64,000 nt of DNA from Ruegeria arenilitoris. GTDB lineage: Bacteria > Pseudomonadota > Alphaproteobacteria > Rhodobacterales > Rhodobacteraceae. The position numbers and the translations under genes were made by a program. This document shows, piece by piece, positions 25,187 to 33,670 of the stretch. A model generated the notes under the pieces. It ran no database searches. It had not been told where the DNA came from and saw nothing but the letters and a program-made list of their open reading frames with translations. Numbering within the stretch: position 1 is the stretch's first letter; each line of letters starts with the position of its first letter. The stretch covers positions 62,001 through 126,000 of the forward strand of contig NZ_WPZO01000010.1 of NCBI RefSeq assembly GCF_013031355.1, read 5' to 3'.

Positions 25187-26893
25187 TTAGAATTTATGAA
25201 ACTCGCCGAATTCTGCGGCACGGTGCGCCGGTTCCCATTCGTCGATCCGTGCGTCGATCACCGTGCAGACATCGGCATCGCGTGCGCGTTCCAGCGCGGC
25301 CTTGAGTTCGGCTGGCGTTTCAGCCCTCAGACCCTGTGCACCATAAGCTTCGGCCATCTTGACGAAATCCGTTTCGCCGTAATGCGATCCGATGTAACGA
25401 CCGTCATATGTGTTCTTCTGGAAGATGCGCAGCGCGCCGTAGCTGACATCGTTGTAGATCACGACCGTGATGTTCAGCTTCATGCGCACGGCTGTTTCCA
25501 AATCCTGCGCGTTCATACCAAAATCGCCGTCACCGATCGGAACCACAACCTGACGATCAGGTCGCGCCATCTTGGCACCCAGACCAGCCGCGAAGGCATA
25601 GCAAAGCGTTCCGGATCCTGCCGGCCACAGATACTGGTCGGGCTTTCGTACAGTCAGGAAGTTTGCGAAATGCGTGTGGTATCCCGAGCCAATGGCATAG
25701 ATGGCGTCTTCGTCAAAAACCTCTTCAATTGCCTTGGTTATGTATTGGGATTTGATCGGGCTCGCGTCCAGATCGGTGTCATAGTAAAGCGCGCGCTCTC
25801 GATCCTTGAGAACTGCGATACGTGCCCGCGTGGCACTGTCATCCCTATTGTGTCCAGCTGCTTGGTAGGTGGCCAGAACGTCCCTCAGGAACTCACCAGA
25901 ACACGCGTGAACACCCAGTTCCACGGCGTATTGCTTGCCAAGTTCCTGCGGGTCGGTTTCAACTTGAATGACCTTAGTTTCCTCAGGGATAAGCTGCCAG
26001 TTGATCGTGTTAACGTTTAGGAAGCCGGTGCCAAGACCGAGGATAACGTCAGCTTGTGCGGTAATTTCATTAGCGGTTTGTCGACCGAAGTGTCCCACGA
26101 GACCAGCACAGAGCGGGTGATCTTCGGAGAGGGCGCCGCGGCCCGTTTCCGTTGTCACAACCGGAACGCCGGTTGTTTCGGCAAAGGTTACAAGCTCGTC
26201 GAACGCTCTGGCCCACATGACACCGCGTCCAGCGATAATAACGGGTGATTTTGCGCTTGCGAGTAGTTCAACTGCGCGATCCACCGCTGGCTGCGAGGGG
26301 CGCACCGCGTTCTCGACCATCCCCATATGCGTCGCGCCTTTCAGCGAAAGATCAGCGCTGCTGACATTGACCGGCTGGTTGAACAGATCCTTGGGCAGAT
26401 CGATGTGAACGGGGCCAGGCATCCCAGATTTGGCGGCCTGCAATGCGCTGCGCAGCAGGCGTCGGCTGTCTTTTGCCTCGACCAGTTGGTCGTTCCATTT
26501 CGTGATCTTCGAGAAAACGCCCTCGACATCAAACTCGTGCCAGATGTTCCGACGCAAACGGTAGCGGTCCATGTTGGCGGACAGAATTAGAAGTGGCACC
26601 CAGTCCTTGTGGGCGGACCAGGTTCCGAGAACGGAATAGGCAACGCTTGGCCCGACATGGAAAAGGCAACAGGCCACTTCGCCAGTGATCCGACTGTAGG
26701 CGTCAGCCATTGAGGTCGCACTCATTTCACCGCGTGCGGTGACATAGGTGATCTCATCCTGACGGGCGTGCAATGCATCCAGCAACGGCAGTACGGTGTC
26801 ACCGGTAATGCCAAATACGTATTTGATGCCTTCCCGGATCAAACCATCCACGATGGCTTGGGCTGCCGTCATCTCATCAATCTGATTTTTCAA
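25187..26893 (-). CDS. Thiamine-pyrophosphate-dependent enzyme (acetolactate synthase / benzoylformate decarboxylase family)
   Basis: About 568 residues. A TTG at 26893 with GGGAGA 7 bp upstream is the best start; GTG at 26911 and ATG at 26872 are alternatives. Three domains: PYR (GLIREGIKYVFGITGDTVLPLLDAL, catalytic Glu in ARGEMSATSMADAY), a central FAD-like domain (SPVIIAGRGVMWARA), and the TPP domain with GDGDFGMNAQDLETAVRMKL and VIYNDVSYG. It would decarboxylate or carboligate a 2-oxo acid. First gene of an operon with the HpaB-type hydroxylase, CoA-transferase and YciI protein. Confidence 0.88.
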   Translation of the reverse strand: MKNQIDEMTAAQAIVDGLIREGIKYVFGITGDTVLPLLDALHARQDEITYVTARGEMSATSMADAYSRITGEVACCLFHVGPSVAYSVLGTWSAHKDWVPLLILSANMDRYRLRRNIWHEFDVEGVFSKITKWNDQLVEAKDSRRLLRSALQAAKSGMPGPVHIDLPKDLFNQPVNVSSADLSLKGATHMGMVENAVRPSQPAVDRAVELLASAKSPVIIAGRGVMWARAFDELVTFAETTGVPVVTTETGRGALSEDHPLCAGLVGHFGRQTANEITAQADVILGLGTGFLNVNTINWQLIPEETKVIQVETDPQELGKQYAVELGVHACSGEFLRDVLATYQAAGHNRDDSATRARIAVLKDRERALYYDTDLDASPIKSQYITKAIEEVFDEDAIYAIGSGYHTHFANFLTVRKPDQYLWPAGSGTLCYAFAAGLGAKMARPDRQVVVPIGDGDFGMNAQDLETAVRMKLNITVVIYNDVSYGALRIFQKNTYDGRYIGSHYGETDFVKMAEAYGAQGLRAETPAELKAALERARDADVCTVIDARIDEWEPAHRAAEFGEFHKF

Positions 26894-26932
26894 TTTGCTC
26901 TCCCGGGACACTAGTTTGATGGGTACACACGT

Positions 26933-26967
26933 ATATAACCTATATAATATCGCTATGTCAAATAGGT
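26933..26967 (-). promoter_or_regulatory. Promoter with tandem operators E before TPP-enzyme operon
   Basis: On the minus strand TTGACA (26961-26956) and TTATAT (26938-26933) form a -35/-10 pair with 17-bp spacing. One dyad, at 26951-26967, has a perfect ATAGGT arm and a degenerate CGCTAT arm; its spacer is identical to that of operator A. A second, at 26938-26954, has a perfect ACCTAT arm and a weaker partner. The two share half-sites over both promoter boxes. Confidence 0.65.
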
Positions 26968-26981
26968 AATTATTGTGCCAA

Positions 26982-28925
26982 TCAAATCAACAACAGGCTG
27001 ATTTGGGGGAATGCAATGAGTACTCCGATCACTATCAACATGATCAGGGCAAAAGGAAACGCGCCCTCAAAGACGCTTCGCAATGTGATTCTGGGATCTG
27101 CCATGGAGCTCTTGACAACAAAGCAAGTCAGGCCGACCGGGGGCGTTAGCAACCCGACCTCCACAGCGACCACCGTCACAATGCCGAACCAGATCACATC
27201 CCCGCCCAATGCCTGCACAAGCGGAAGGGCAAGCGGGACGACAATTAACATTATCGAAACCGAATCCAGAATCATCCCCAGCGCGACCAACAGAGCCACA
27301 TAAATCAGTGTGAAGGCGATCAGAGTTAGATCGGCATTTTCTATGAAGCTTGTCAGATGCTGGGGTATCCCTGAAAGCGCGATGAAGCGGGAAAACAGAT
27401 TTGCCGCCAGGATCAGGAAAAGTACGGTTACAGTGACATGTCCGGTTTCCCGAACTACTTTCCAGAATTTCACTACATTCATTTTACGCTGCGCAATTGC
27501 GATTACCAGCGCGCCGAGCGCACCAATGGCCCCGGATTCCGTCGGCGTGAAGAACCCAGCGTAAATACCTCCGATCACCAGAATCATCAGCCCGATGATT
27601 GGGGCAACCTTGTATAATGAGCTATGCAGATTATCGCTTTCCTCACTGTCGTCATGATCGGGGTCGCCAAGAAAAGCCGGCCAAAACTTAGCAATCACCA
27701 ACAATCCGACGCAAAAACTGAGCGCCAGCAGAATCCCTGGCAAGATAGCCGCAATGAACAGCTTGCCGACGGACGCCTCTGCCAGAAAACCAAATACGAT
27801 TAGCAGGATACTGGGCGGAATCAGCATGCCCAAAACCGAACTGCCCGCAACGACGCCCACAGCAAAGCGCGGCGTATATCCGTGACGCATCAATTCTGGG
27901 GCGGCAATTTTAGAAAACACGGCGGCCGATGCGATTGATGATCCGGTGATTGCGGCAAAAACTGCATTGGCCCCGATCGTCGCGATCCCAAGACCAGCGG
28001 TCAGTCTTTTAGTCAAATGCCGTACGACGTCGAAGGTGTTCTTGCCGATATCGCTTTCGCTGACGATAAGTCCCATCATCACGAAGAGAGGAACAACCGC
28101 AAAGTAGTAGCTGGCGAGGTATTCACTGCTCGCCAGAACCAACGCTCGGATTCCCAGCACGGGGGTGCCTTTCATCAGCCATATTCCGATGATCGAAACC
28201 AGAATGAGCGTTGTTGAGATCGGGGCTCCGAAAATCACAAAGAAAACCAGAGATCCAATCATCAATATTCCGATGCCGTTGCGCGAAAGTTCGATAGCGC
28301 TTGGCGCCACCAGTATCATGACTACTGCCAGGACAATAAAGCATAACGCTAGCCATCCCTTAGGCTGCCCTAGGGCATCAGATGAAAAGGCCGTCAGAGC
28401 CGAACGAACGGTAAGCGTCAGACAGGCGACGCAGGATATTGCTGCACCAAGAACGATCACAAACTTGAAAGGCCAAATCTGAAACGTGAAATCACCCGGA
28501 ACGCCGGAAATTTCGCCGTCCTGATACGCTGTCAGTGCGCCATCTGTGACGCCATCTGCGATGAGATAACAAACAAGTGCAGTCAGCAAAAAATAGATGG
28601 CGTCAAGCAGGAACCCTGCAAACGGTTTGTTGAGCTTCAACGGATCAATAATCAGTTCGGCCCGCGCAACGCGACCTTGACCTAGGCTTCGGGGCAACTG
28701 CAGAAAGAAAGCGCTTACAATGAAATACCCGATCAGTTCATTTGCCGCGCGAATGGGAAAGTCGAAAAGACTGCGGGCGAACACGTCAGCACAAATGAGT
28801 ATCATCAGCGCCAAAATAGTTAGCATCCCAAGGGTGCTAAAACCCAATGTGATACTATCATAAACGCGTTGCAACGCGGCAGGGAGCCTTCGAGGCTGCA
28901 GGGTATTTGTCAAAGCTTCGGTCAT
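26982..28925 (-). CDS. TRAP transporter fused permease (DctQ-DctM fusion)
   Basis: A 647-residue membrane protein. Residues 1-180 are a small permease (ILICADVFARSLFDFPIRAANELIGYF, four helices). From about residue 190 a large permease follows with IGSLVFFVIFGAPIS, AVFAAITGSSIASAAVFSKIA, IPPSILLIVFGFLAEASVGKLF, GFFTPTESGAIGALG and TPPVGLTCFV. Fused QM subunits are common in TRAP systems. It is preceded by the dctP gene at 29028, from which it is separated by a terminator-like hairpin. Its substrate is set by that binding protein. Confidence 0.93.
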   Translation of the reverse strand: MTEALTNTLQPRRLPAALQRVYDSITLGFSTLGMLTILALMILICADVFARSLFDFPIRAANELIGYFIVSAFFLQLPRSLGQGRVARAELIIDPLKLNKPFAGFLLDAIYFLLTALVCYLIADGVTDGALTAYQDGEISGVPGDFTFQIWPFKFVIVLGAAISCVACLTLTVRSALTAFSSDALGQPKGWLALCFIVLAVVMILVAPSAIELSRNGIGILMIGSLVFFVIFGAPISTTLILVSIIGIWLMKGTPVLGIRALVLASSEYLASYYFAVVPLFVMMGLIVSESDIGKNTFDVVRHLTKRLTAGLGIATIGANAVFAAITGSSIASAAVFSKIAAPELMRHGYTPRFAVGVVAGSSVLGMLIPPSILLIVFGFLAEASVGKLFIAAILPGILLALSFCVGLLVIAKFWPAFLGDPDHDDSEESDNLHSSLYKVAPIIGLMILVIGGIYAGFFTPTESGAIGALGALVIAIAQRKMNVVKFWKVVRETGHVTVTVLFLILAANLFSRFIALSGIPQHLTSFIENADLTLIAFTLIYVALLVALGMILDSVSIMLIVVPLALPLVQALGGDVIWFGIVTVVAVEVGLLTPPVGLTCFVVKSSMADPRITLRSVFEGAFPFALIMLIVIGVLIAFPQISLLLI

Positions 28926-28950
28926 GAAACTGTTTCCGCTGGCGACTGGA

Positions 28951-28977
28951 AAAAAATGGGCGCAGGGATGCGCCCAT
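28951..28977 (-). terminator. Intrinsic terminator between dctP and fused permease gene
   Basis: On the minus strand, ATGGGCGC pairs with GCGCCCAT around a 6-nt loop, and the stem is followed directly by TTTTTT. It lies between the dctP stop (29028) and the permease start (28925), so it likely terminates part of the transcripts and lowers permease relative to binding protein. Confidence 0.8.
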
Positions 28978-29027
28978 AGTTTAGGGAGTAGCCAAATCTT
29001 GAGCTAACTCCCTTCGGGGAGATATGG

Positions 29028-30065
29028 TTAGCGCAAGGCTTCACGTTCACTCAGGCCGTGGACATAGGCATCCATGAGCGCCTGACCCGGCAGCCCTTCT
29101 GCTTCGACCCGAGCAACCCATTCGCCCGAAACATCAGGTAACGCATTAATCCATTTCTGACGTTCTTCCTCGGGGAGGGTTGAAATCGTTGCCCCATTTG
29201 CTTCCATGACTTCCATGGCTTTGGCTTCAGCCGCGAGGAACCGCTCAACCACCGCGCTGGAGTAATCCCGACCCAGACCGCGGAACACTTCCTGCGATTC
29301 AGCGTCCAGTCCAGACCATGTATCTAGGTTCATCGCCAAGCCACCTGACGCGGGAATACCCAGGTCAACGATGGTGACATACGGGGCCACCTCATACAGT
29401 TTGAAGGCCATCATCAGACTGGGCGTGATGACCGCGCCATCGGCCACACCGGTCTGAATGTTGTTGTAGTAGGCCGGAACACCACCATTGACTGCCACTG
29501 CGCCAGTTCCAGTCAGCCAAGTTGATGCGGCCCCGCCGGTCATGAGTTTCATTCCCTCAAGATCAGAGAATGAGTTCACTGGTTGAGTAGTGATAATCTG
29601 ATAGCTGTCAGCGACGCTCTGACCGAGATATACAGTGTTCTGGGACGTCCAGGCACCGTTCATTTCAGGAAATTGTTCATGCAATTCATGCATGACTTCT
29701 GAAACGGCCTTCACGTCTGTGGTCAAGAAAGGTGTGTAATAGGCAATATTCTGAAGCGGCATCTTCGCCGGTTCAAACAGGGTTCCAACCCAACCTATAT
29801 CCGCCAACCCTGTTTCGACCCCTTCCAAAGTATTCTTAAAATTGTAAAGCGCACCAGCATAAGCCTCAGTCCACTCGACCTTATGCCCCAAGGATTGCAG
29901 TTGCTCCACCGAACGCGGGACGACAACCTCTTTTATCGCACCGACTTCTGGTGATACCGGTGGATGGCTGGCACCTGCAGTCAGGTACAGTTGGTCGGCA
30001 TTGCCCGCAACAGTTGTCAAAGATAGACAGCCAGCTGCCAATAGAATTATTCCATTCAAGTTCAT
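29028..30065 (-). CDS. dctP: TRAP transporter periplasmic substrate-binding protein (DctP)
   Basis: A 345-residue protein; the ATG at 30063-30065 follows GGGAGGATATC, and longer in-frame extensions lack such a site. A signal peptide (MNLNGIILLAAGCLSLTTVAGNA) precedes the mature DQLYLTAGASHPPVSPEVGAIK. Family signatures include the GALYNFKNTLEGVETGLADIGWVG segment, SFSDLEGMKLMTGG, and NNIQTGVADGAVITPSL. The usual carboxylate-binding Arg is not obvious in KLMTGG, where KIRV-like sequence is expected, so the ligand may be atypical. It follows the enamidase-like gene by 66 bp. Confidence 0.9.
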   Translation of the reverse strand: MNLNGIILLAAGCLSLTTVAGNADQLYLTAGASHPPVSPEVGAIKEVVVPRSVEQLQSLGHKVEWTEAYAGALYNFKNTLEGVETGLADIGWVGTLFEPAKMPLQNIAYYTPFLTTDVKAVSEVMHELHEQFPEMNGAWTSQNTVYLGQSVADSYQIITTQPVNSFSDLEGMKLMTGGAASTWLTGTGAVAVNGGVPAYYNNIQTGVADGAVITPSLMMAFKLYEVAPYVTIVDLGIPASGGLAMNLDTWSGLDAESQEVFRGLGRDYSSAVVERFLAAEAKAMEVMEANGATISTLPEEERQKWINALPDVSGEWVARVEAEGLPGQALMDAYVHGLSEREALR

Positions 30066-30131
30066 GATATCCTCCCGTAAAAAAACGGCCAGTTTCTGTT
30101 CGCCTGCTGTCCGATCTGAGGACAACTCTTC

Positions 30132-31325
30132 CTAGGCCATCCCGGAAAAGTCTGCTGGACATGTGTTCCGGGCCACCTGAACATTTCGGATGGTTGGCGG
30201 AGTGTTTCGGCTTCGGCCCACAAATCTGGGAACACCTGCTGTCAAAACCCCTCCGATAGCTACAATGTCGCCATGCTTCATTGCGTCGAGCGCCGTATTT
30301 TGCGTGCCGCCCAGTGGCGCATCCAGCAGAACGATATCGGCTTCGCGGCCCGGTGCGATATACCCGCTGTTTAGGCCATAGACATCAGCCACATGGCCGG
30401 TAGCCGCCGCGATCAGATCCTCGGGTGGAATCTCCGACAGTGACGCGATGTTGACCATCGTGTACATCATTCCAAGCGGCATGATCCCGGACCCGGTCGG
30501 CGTGTCGGTCGCAATCAGAAAGCGATCCCATACATTCCGCGTCTTGGCGACATTGGCGCACAGCAAAGTTGTCCGCAGATTTCCGGCCGTGCAGACCTGC
30601 ATTGCGATATCGCTTTCCGCTGCGATCCTGTCGAAGTCCCGGTCTGGCATGGCAACCGGGCCGCCGTTGATGTGAAAAGACACATGCGGGTTCATTTCTA
30701 GTATGTGATCGCCAGTTATGGCCGAGGAACCGGGGATCGACGCGCCGCCCGTATGTGCTGTGGTAATCATTCCCGCTTCTCGCGAAGCACGAACCAGCGG
30801 CGCGTAGTCAAATGGGGTTTCAAAGGCCCCAAATCCGGCCTTTGCCAGCCAGACACCTTTTTCGGCGATCTCTTTCAGATCTTCCGGCGTCACGCCCGGC
30901 TCCAGGATGACAGAACCTGCGTGAACCCGCATGCCGCCCGGACGATATTCGGCAAAACAGCGTTGCGCAGCAACGGCCAGCGCCTTGACCCCTTCGGGAT
31001 CCTTGGGGCGGCCGGGTGTATGAACTTCGGAGGCACTGATCGAGGTAGTGGTCCCGCCGTGAAGATAGCTTTCCAGATACCCAACGGTTCGTTGACGCGG
31101 CGTGTAGTCGCCAAACGTTATGTGGACATGGCTGTCGATAAAACCGGGTACGGCGGTCGCACCTGCGGCATCGATCACAACGTCGCAGGCTGAAGTATCT
31201 TCATCGCTAAGTGTTCCGACCTTCTTAATCAGCCCGTCCGACATCAAAATCGAATCTGCATCAACGAATGGGTCGCGCGAAGAGCCGGAGACAATTGTGC
31301 CCAAGTTCACGATGGCAGACTTCAT
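30132..31325 (-). CDS. Enamidase-like amidohydrolase
   Basis: A 397-residue metal-dependent amidohydrolase starting at the ATG preceded by AGGAG at 9 bp. Metal ligands are visible: HVH (H66, H68), HTGG, SFHINGG and ATDTPTGSG. As I recall the Eubacterium barkeri enamidase (6-oxo-1,4,5,6-tetrahydronicotinate hydrolysis), the phrases YTPRQRTVGYLES, TPGRPKDPEGVKALA, ASIPGSS, TGSGIMPLG and GRSRNTPP agree closely with it. The likely reaction is opening of a cyclic enamide or lactam; the actual ring is unknown. Lies between an EthD-like gene and dctP, all on one strand. Confidence 0.85.
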   Translation of the reverse strand: MKSAIVNLGTIVSGSSRDPFVDADSILMSDGLIKKVGTLSDEDTSACDVVIDAAGATAVPGFIDSHVHITFGDYTPRQRTVGYLESYLHGGTTTSISASEVHTPGRPKDPEGVKALAVAAQRCFAEYRPGGMRVHAGSVILEPGVTPEDLKEIAEKGVWLAKAGFGAFETPFDYAPLVRASREAGMITTAHTGGASIPGSSAITGDHILEMNPHVSFHINGGPVAMPDRDFDRIAAESDIAMQVCTAGNLRTTLLCANVAKTRNVWDRFLIATDTPTGSGIMPLGMMYTMVNIASLSEIPPEDLIAAATGHVADVYGLNSGYIAPGREADIVLLDAPLGGTQNTALDAMKHGDIVAIGGVLTAGVPRFVGRSRNTPPTIRNVQVARNTCPADFSGMA

Positions 31326-31330
31326 TGCTG

Positions 31331-32008
31331 TCACTCCTGCTTGTCGTGGGTGGACTCGAAACTGCGCATATGGCGAAACGTTCGGTATGTCCCCTTGAAC
31401 CAGGTTCTGTCCGCCAGCAGGGCACGCCAATCAGATGCACGGGCCTTTGCACGTGCATCGCTGTCCAGCGCGGACAAGTCGCGCAGGTGATGCAGGGCCA
31501 AATGGGTAAAGTTCTCGGGATGGCCGTCAAAAACATCGAAACGACGCACCATCAGCCAATCTTCGCATTCCATCAGGGTTGGTACGTGATCTTTTTCGTA
31601 CCAGTTGTTGAAATCGCCATATTCGTCTGCGGGAACCCGAAACAGAACACTGTAAAGGAAAGGTGAGTCCAGTGCCTCTTCGTAGCTGAGCCCCGGCTGG
31701 CATTTCACGGAATAAGTGTTGCCGGTGTATCGGGTGAATCCCTTTACCTCACTGAGCATTCGCTTGGTCAGTTCTGATGGCTTACCTTTGACCTCGGCAT
31801 AGGCTGGTCCTTGCAACACATCCGGACCATCCATTTCATAAACCGCTAGATACCCGCCATTGTCGCTTGCCGCATAACGACGCGCGCCCTGAAACCCTTT
31901 GACCGCCATCCGAACGGGAATGTGCTCGTCATTGTACCAGTCATGGAATTCCTGTTCCCACGACGCATCTGGGGTCATTTCGGAGAAAAGTATTGTGGAT
32001 CGCTTCAC
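31331..32008 (-). CDS. EthD-like dimeric alpha-beta barrel protein, duplicated
   Basis: A 225-residue protein with two copies of a ferredoxin-like barrel motif. The first reads FHDWYNDEHIPVRMAVKGFQGARRYAA (residues 21-47); the second reads FNNWYEKDHVPTLMECEDWLMVRRFDV (about 132-158). The WYNDEH/WYEKDH histidines match the conserved position in EthD and related stress-barrel proteins. Possible roles are ring isomerisation, decarboxylation or oxygenation of a pathway intermediate. Five bp separate it from the enamidase-like gene. It is divergent from the dehydrogenase gene at 32116 across operator F. Confidence 0.75.
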   Translation of the reverse strand: MKRSTILFSEMTPDASWEQEFHDWYNDEHIPVRMAVKGFQGARRYAASDNGGYLAVYEMDGPDVLQGPAYAEVKGKPSELTKRMLSEVKGFTRYTGNTYSVKCQPGLSYEEALDSPFLYSVLFRVPADEYGDFNNWYEKDHVPTLMECEDWLMVRRFDVFDGHPENFTHLALHHLRDLSALDSDARAKARASDWRALLADRTWFKGTYRTFRHMRSFESTHDKQE

Positions 32009-32039
32009 AGTTGCACCCCGTTATTTAGTAATGTAAGAT

Positions 32040-32071
32040 AGCTATTTATATTAGTTATAAATGCTTGTCAA
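32040..32071 (-). promoter_or_regulatory. Promoter with operator F (32040-32056), AGCTAT-type variant
   Basis: On the minus strand TTGACA (32071-32066) is followed by AACTAA-N5-ATAGCT. One arm is a perfect ATAGCT; the other matches AGCTAT at four of six bases. It lies between the EthD-like/enamidase/TRAP operon and the divergent dehydrogenase gene. Confidence 0.45.
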
Positions 32072-32115
32072 CGCCACGTTGCACATCGGCGTTCTGGCGG
32101 GGTCGGGAGTAAGAA

Positions 32116-32991
32116 ATGAATCAATACGATTACAAAAAGGCAGGCTTTATCGGCTTGGGAAGCCTGGGGTTGGTGCTGGCTCAGAACTTGATTGCGCGCG
32201 GAGTGGCAGTACACGGGTATCGGCGGTCTGATATGGCGCAGTTTCGTGAGGCTGGAGGTTTTGCCGCCGAAGGTGCAGCTGATGTTGCGCTCAAAGCGCG
32301 GGTGGTTTTCACCTGCTTGCCGACGCTTGCCTCTCTGCAGGAAACTGTCGAAGAATTCCTGACCCTGAACTCTCCCGCACCAATTGTCATTGAGCTGGGT
32401 GTTTTCCCCGTTACCGAAAAATTGAAGTTGAGAGACAATCTGCGTGAACGAGGAGGCGACTTGCTGGATTGCCCGGTCTCAGGAACGCCAGGCATGGCGA
32501 AAGACCGGAAAGGGCTTATTCTTACCAGCGGTGACGAATCTTGTTTTCAGACGGTTCAGCCGCTTTTGAAGAACTGTCTCGATCAGGTAATCTATTGCGG
32601 TGAATTCGGAAATAGCTCGAAGTTGAAATATATCGCCAACATGCTTGTGGGCGCGCATATCTTCGCCGCACAGGAAGCGATCCGCTTTTCGGAAGCCCTG
32701 GGCCTGGATTCAGGCCTTGTAGTCGAAATTCTGAAAGACAGTGGCGCAGGCTCTAATCAGCTGAAGATGCGCGGGCCAATGATGGCATCACGAGAGTTCC
32801 CGGAGCCACTCGGTAGTTCATCTCTGGTTGTAAAGGATTTGCAGGTTATTCAGGACGCTGCTCGCGAAATCGGGTTTGAGACCGATCTGATCGACACCGT
32901 TCTGCCGCGGTTCGAAAAGGCGGTAAGCGCCGGACTTGGGGAAAGGGATGTGGCCGAAAGCATTACGGTTGCTTCAAAAAAGTTTCCTTGA
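32116..32991 (+). CDS. 3-hydroxyisobutyrate-dehydrogenase-family oxidoreductase
   Basis: A 291-residue beta-hydroxyacid dehydrogenase. The Rossmann loop is GFIGLGSLG (residue 11 on; Leu replaces the usual Met), the substrate-binding loop DCPVSGTPGMAKDRKG, and the catalytic Lys lies in NSSKLKYIANMLVG with the Asn four residues after. No arginine follows the second strand, but RRSD near residue 37 suggests NADPH use. Related enzymes reduce 2-formylglutarate or tartronate semialdehyde. It is divergent from the enamidase-like operon; reduction of a formyl product of that enzyme would fit but is not shown. Confidence 0.9.
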   Translation: MNQYDYKKAGFIGLGSLGLVLAQNLIARGVAVHGYRRSDMAQFREAGGFAAEGAADVALKARVVFTCLPTLASLQETVEEFLTLNSPAPIVIELGVFPVTEKLKLRDNLRERGGDLLDCPVSGTPGMAKDRKGLILTSGDESCFQTVQPLLKNCLDQVIYCGEFGNSSKLKYIANMLVGAHIFAAQEAIRFSEALGLDSGLVVEILKDSGAGSNQLKMRGPMMASREFPEPLGSSSLVVKDLQVIQDAAREIGFETDLIDTVLPRFEKAVSAGLGERDVAESITVASKKFP

Positions 32992-33018
32992 CATAATTCT
33001 TAGCTATGTTGTATAGCT
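32988..33018 (+). promoter_or_regulatory. Promoter with operator G (33002-33018), AGCTAT-N5-ATAGCT
   Basis: TTGACA at 32988-32993, then a perfect AGCTAT-N5-ATAGCT dyad over the -10 region, 33 bp before the AA_synth gene. It differs from the ACCTAT type only at the second base of each arm. Spacing from -35 to the right arm is 19 bp, against 16-17 at operators B-D. Confidence 0.65.
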
Positions 33019-33051
33019 ATTTTAAATAGTTTGCTAATATCAGGTAAAGCA

Positions 33052-33645
33052 ATGAAGCCCGAAATCCGGAAAATCGTCACCCAAACAGAAACAACGTTGA
33101 TCGAAGGAGGGAAGTCAGCAGCAAAACCTCTCGATCTTTATGCTGCGGGCGTGGTTATCCAAAATCCATGGGCCGGGCAGGGCTATGTTGAAGACCTGCA
33201 ACCTGCGATCCAAGCTATCGCCCCAGATTTGGGCGTCTTGTTGACCGAACAAATCCTTAAGCTCGCGGGATCGCCGGACAATATCGAAGCCTATGGCAAG
33301 GCCGTTGTCGTGGGTCTCAATGGCGAGATCGAACATGGGTGCGGTCTTATCCACACACTGCGTTTTGGGAACAACTACCGCAAGGCGGTCGGAGCCAAGA
33401 GTTTTCTCGCGTCGACAAATGTCCGCGGCCCAGCAGGGATGCAGATCCTCATGCCGCTGGCACACAAACACGACGAGGGCCAGCGGTCACATTTCCTGAC
33501 GATGCAGTTCACGGTCGCTGACGCGCCTGGACCGGATGAGATTCTGATTGTGTTGGGGGCCGCGAATGGTGGACGCCCGCATCACCGCATCGGTGACCGG
33601 TATCAGGATCTGGCCATCTTGGGTGACACAGACATTACAGAGTAA
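33052..33645 (+). CDS. Amino acid synthesis (AA_synth / DUF1185) family protein
   Basis: A 197-residue protein that I recognise as the AA_synth (DUF1185) family from IRKIVTQTETTLIEGGKSA, AAGVVIQNPWAGQGYVEDL, AYGKAVVVGLNGEIEHGCGLIH, and MPLAHKHDEGQRSHFLTMQFTVADAPGPDEI. The family name is historic and its biochemical role is unproven. Members often lie in catabolic operons with oxygenases and flavin reductases, as here. First gene of a three-gene operon with the flavin reductase (25 bp on) and an aldehyde dehydrogenase. Confidence 0.8.
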   Translation: MKPEIRKIVTQTETTLIEGGKSAAKPLDLYAAGVVIQNPWAGQGYVEDLQPAIQAIAPDLGVLLTEQILKLAGSPDNIEAYGKAVVVGLNGEIEHGCGLIHTLRFGNNYRKAVGAKSFLASTNVRGPAGMQILMPLAHKHDEGQRSHFLTMQFTVADAPGPDEILIVLGAANGGRPHHRIGDRYQDLAILGDTDITE

Positions 33646-33670
33646 TGCAATAGCAACGGGGAACAAGGTG

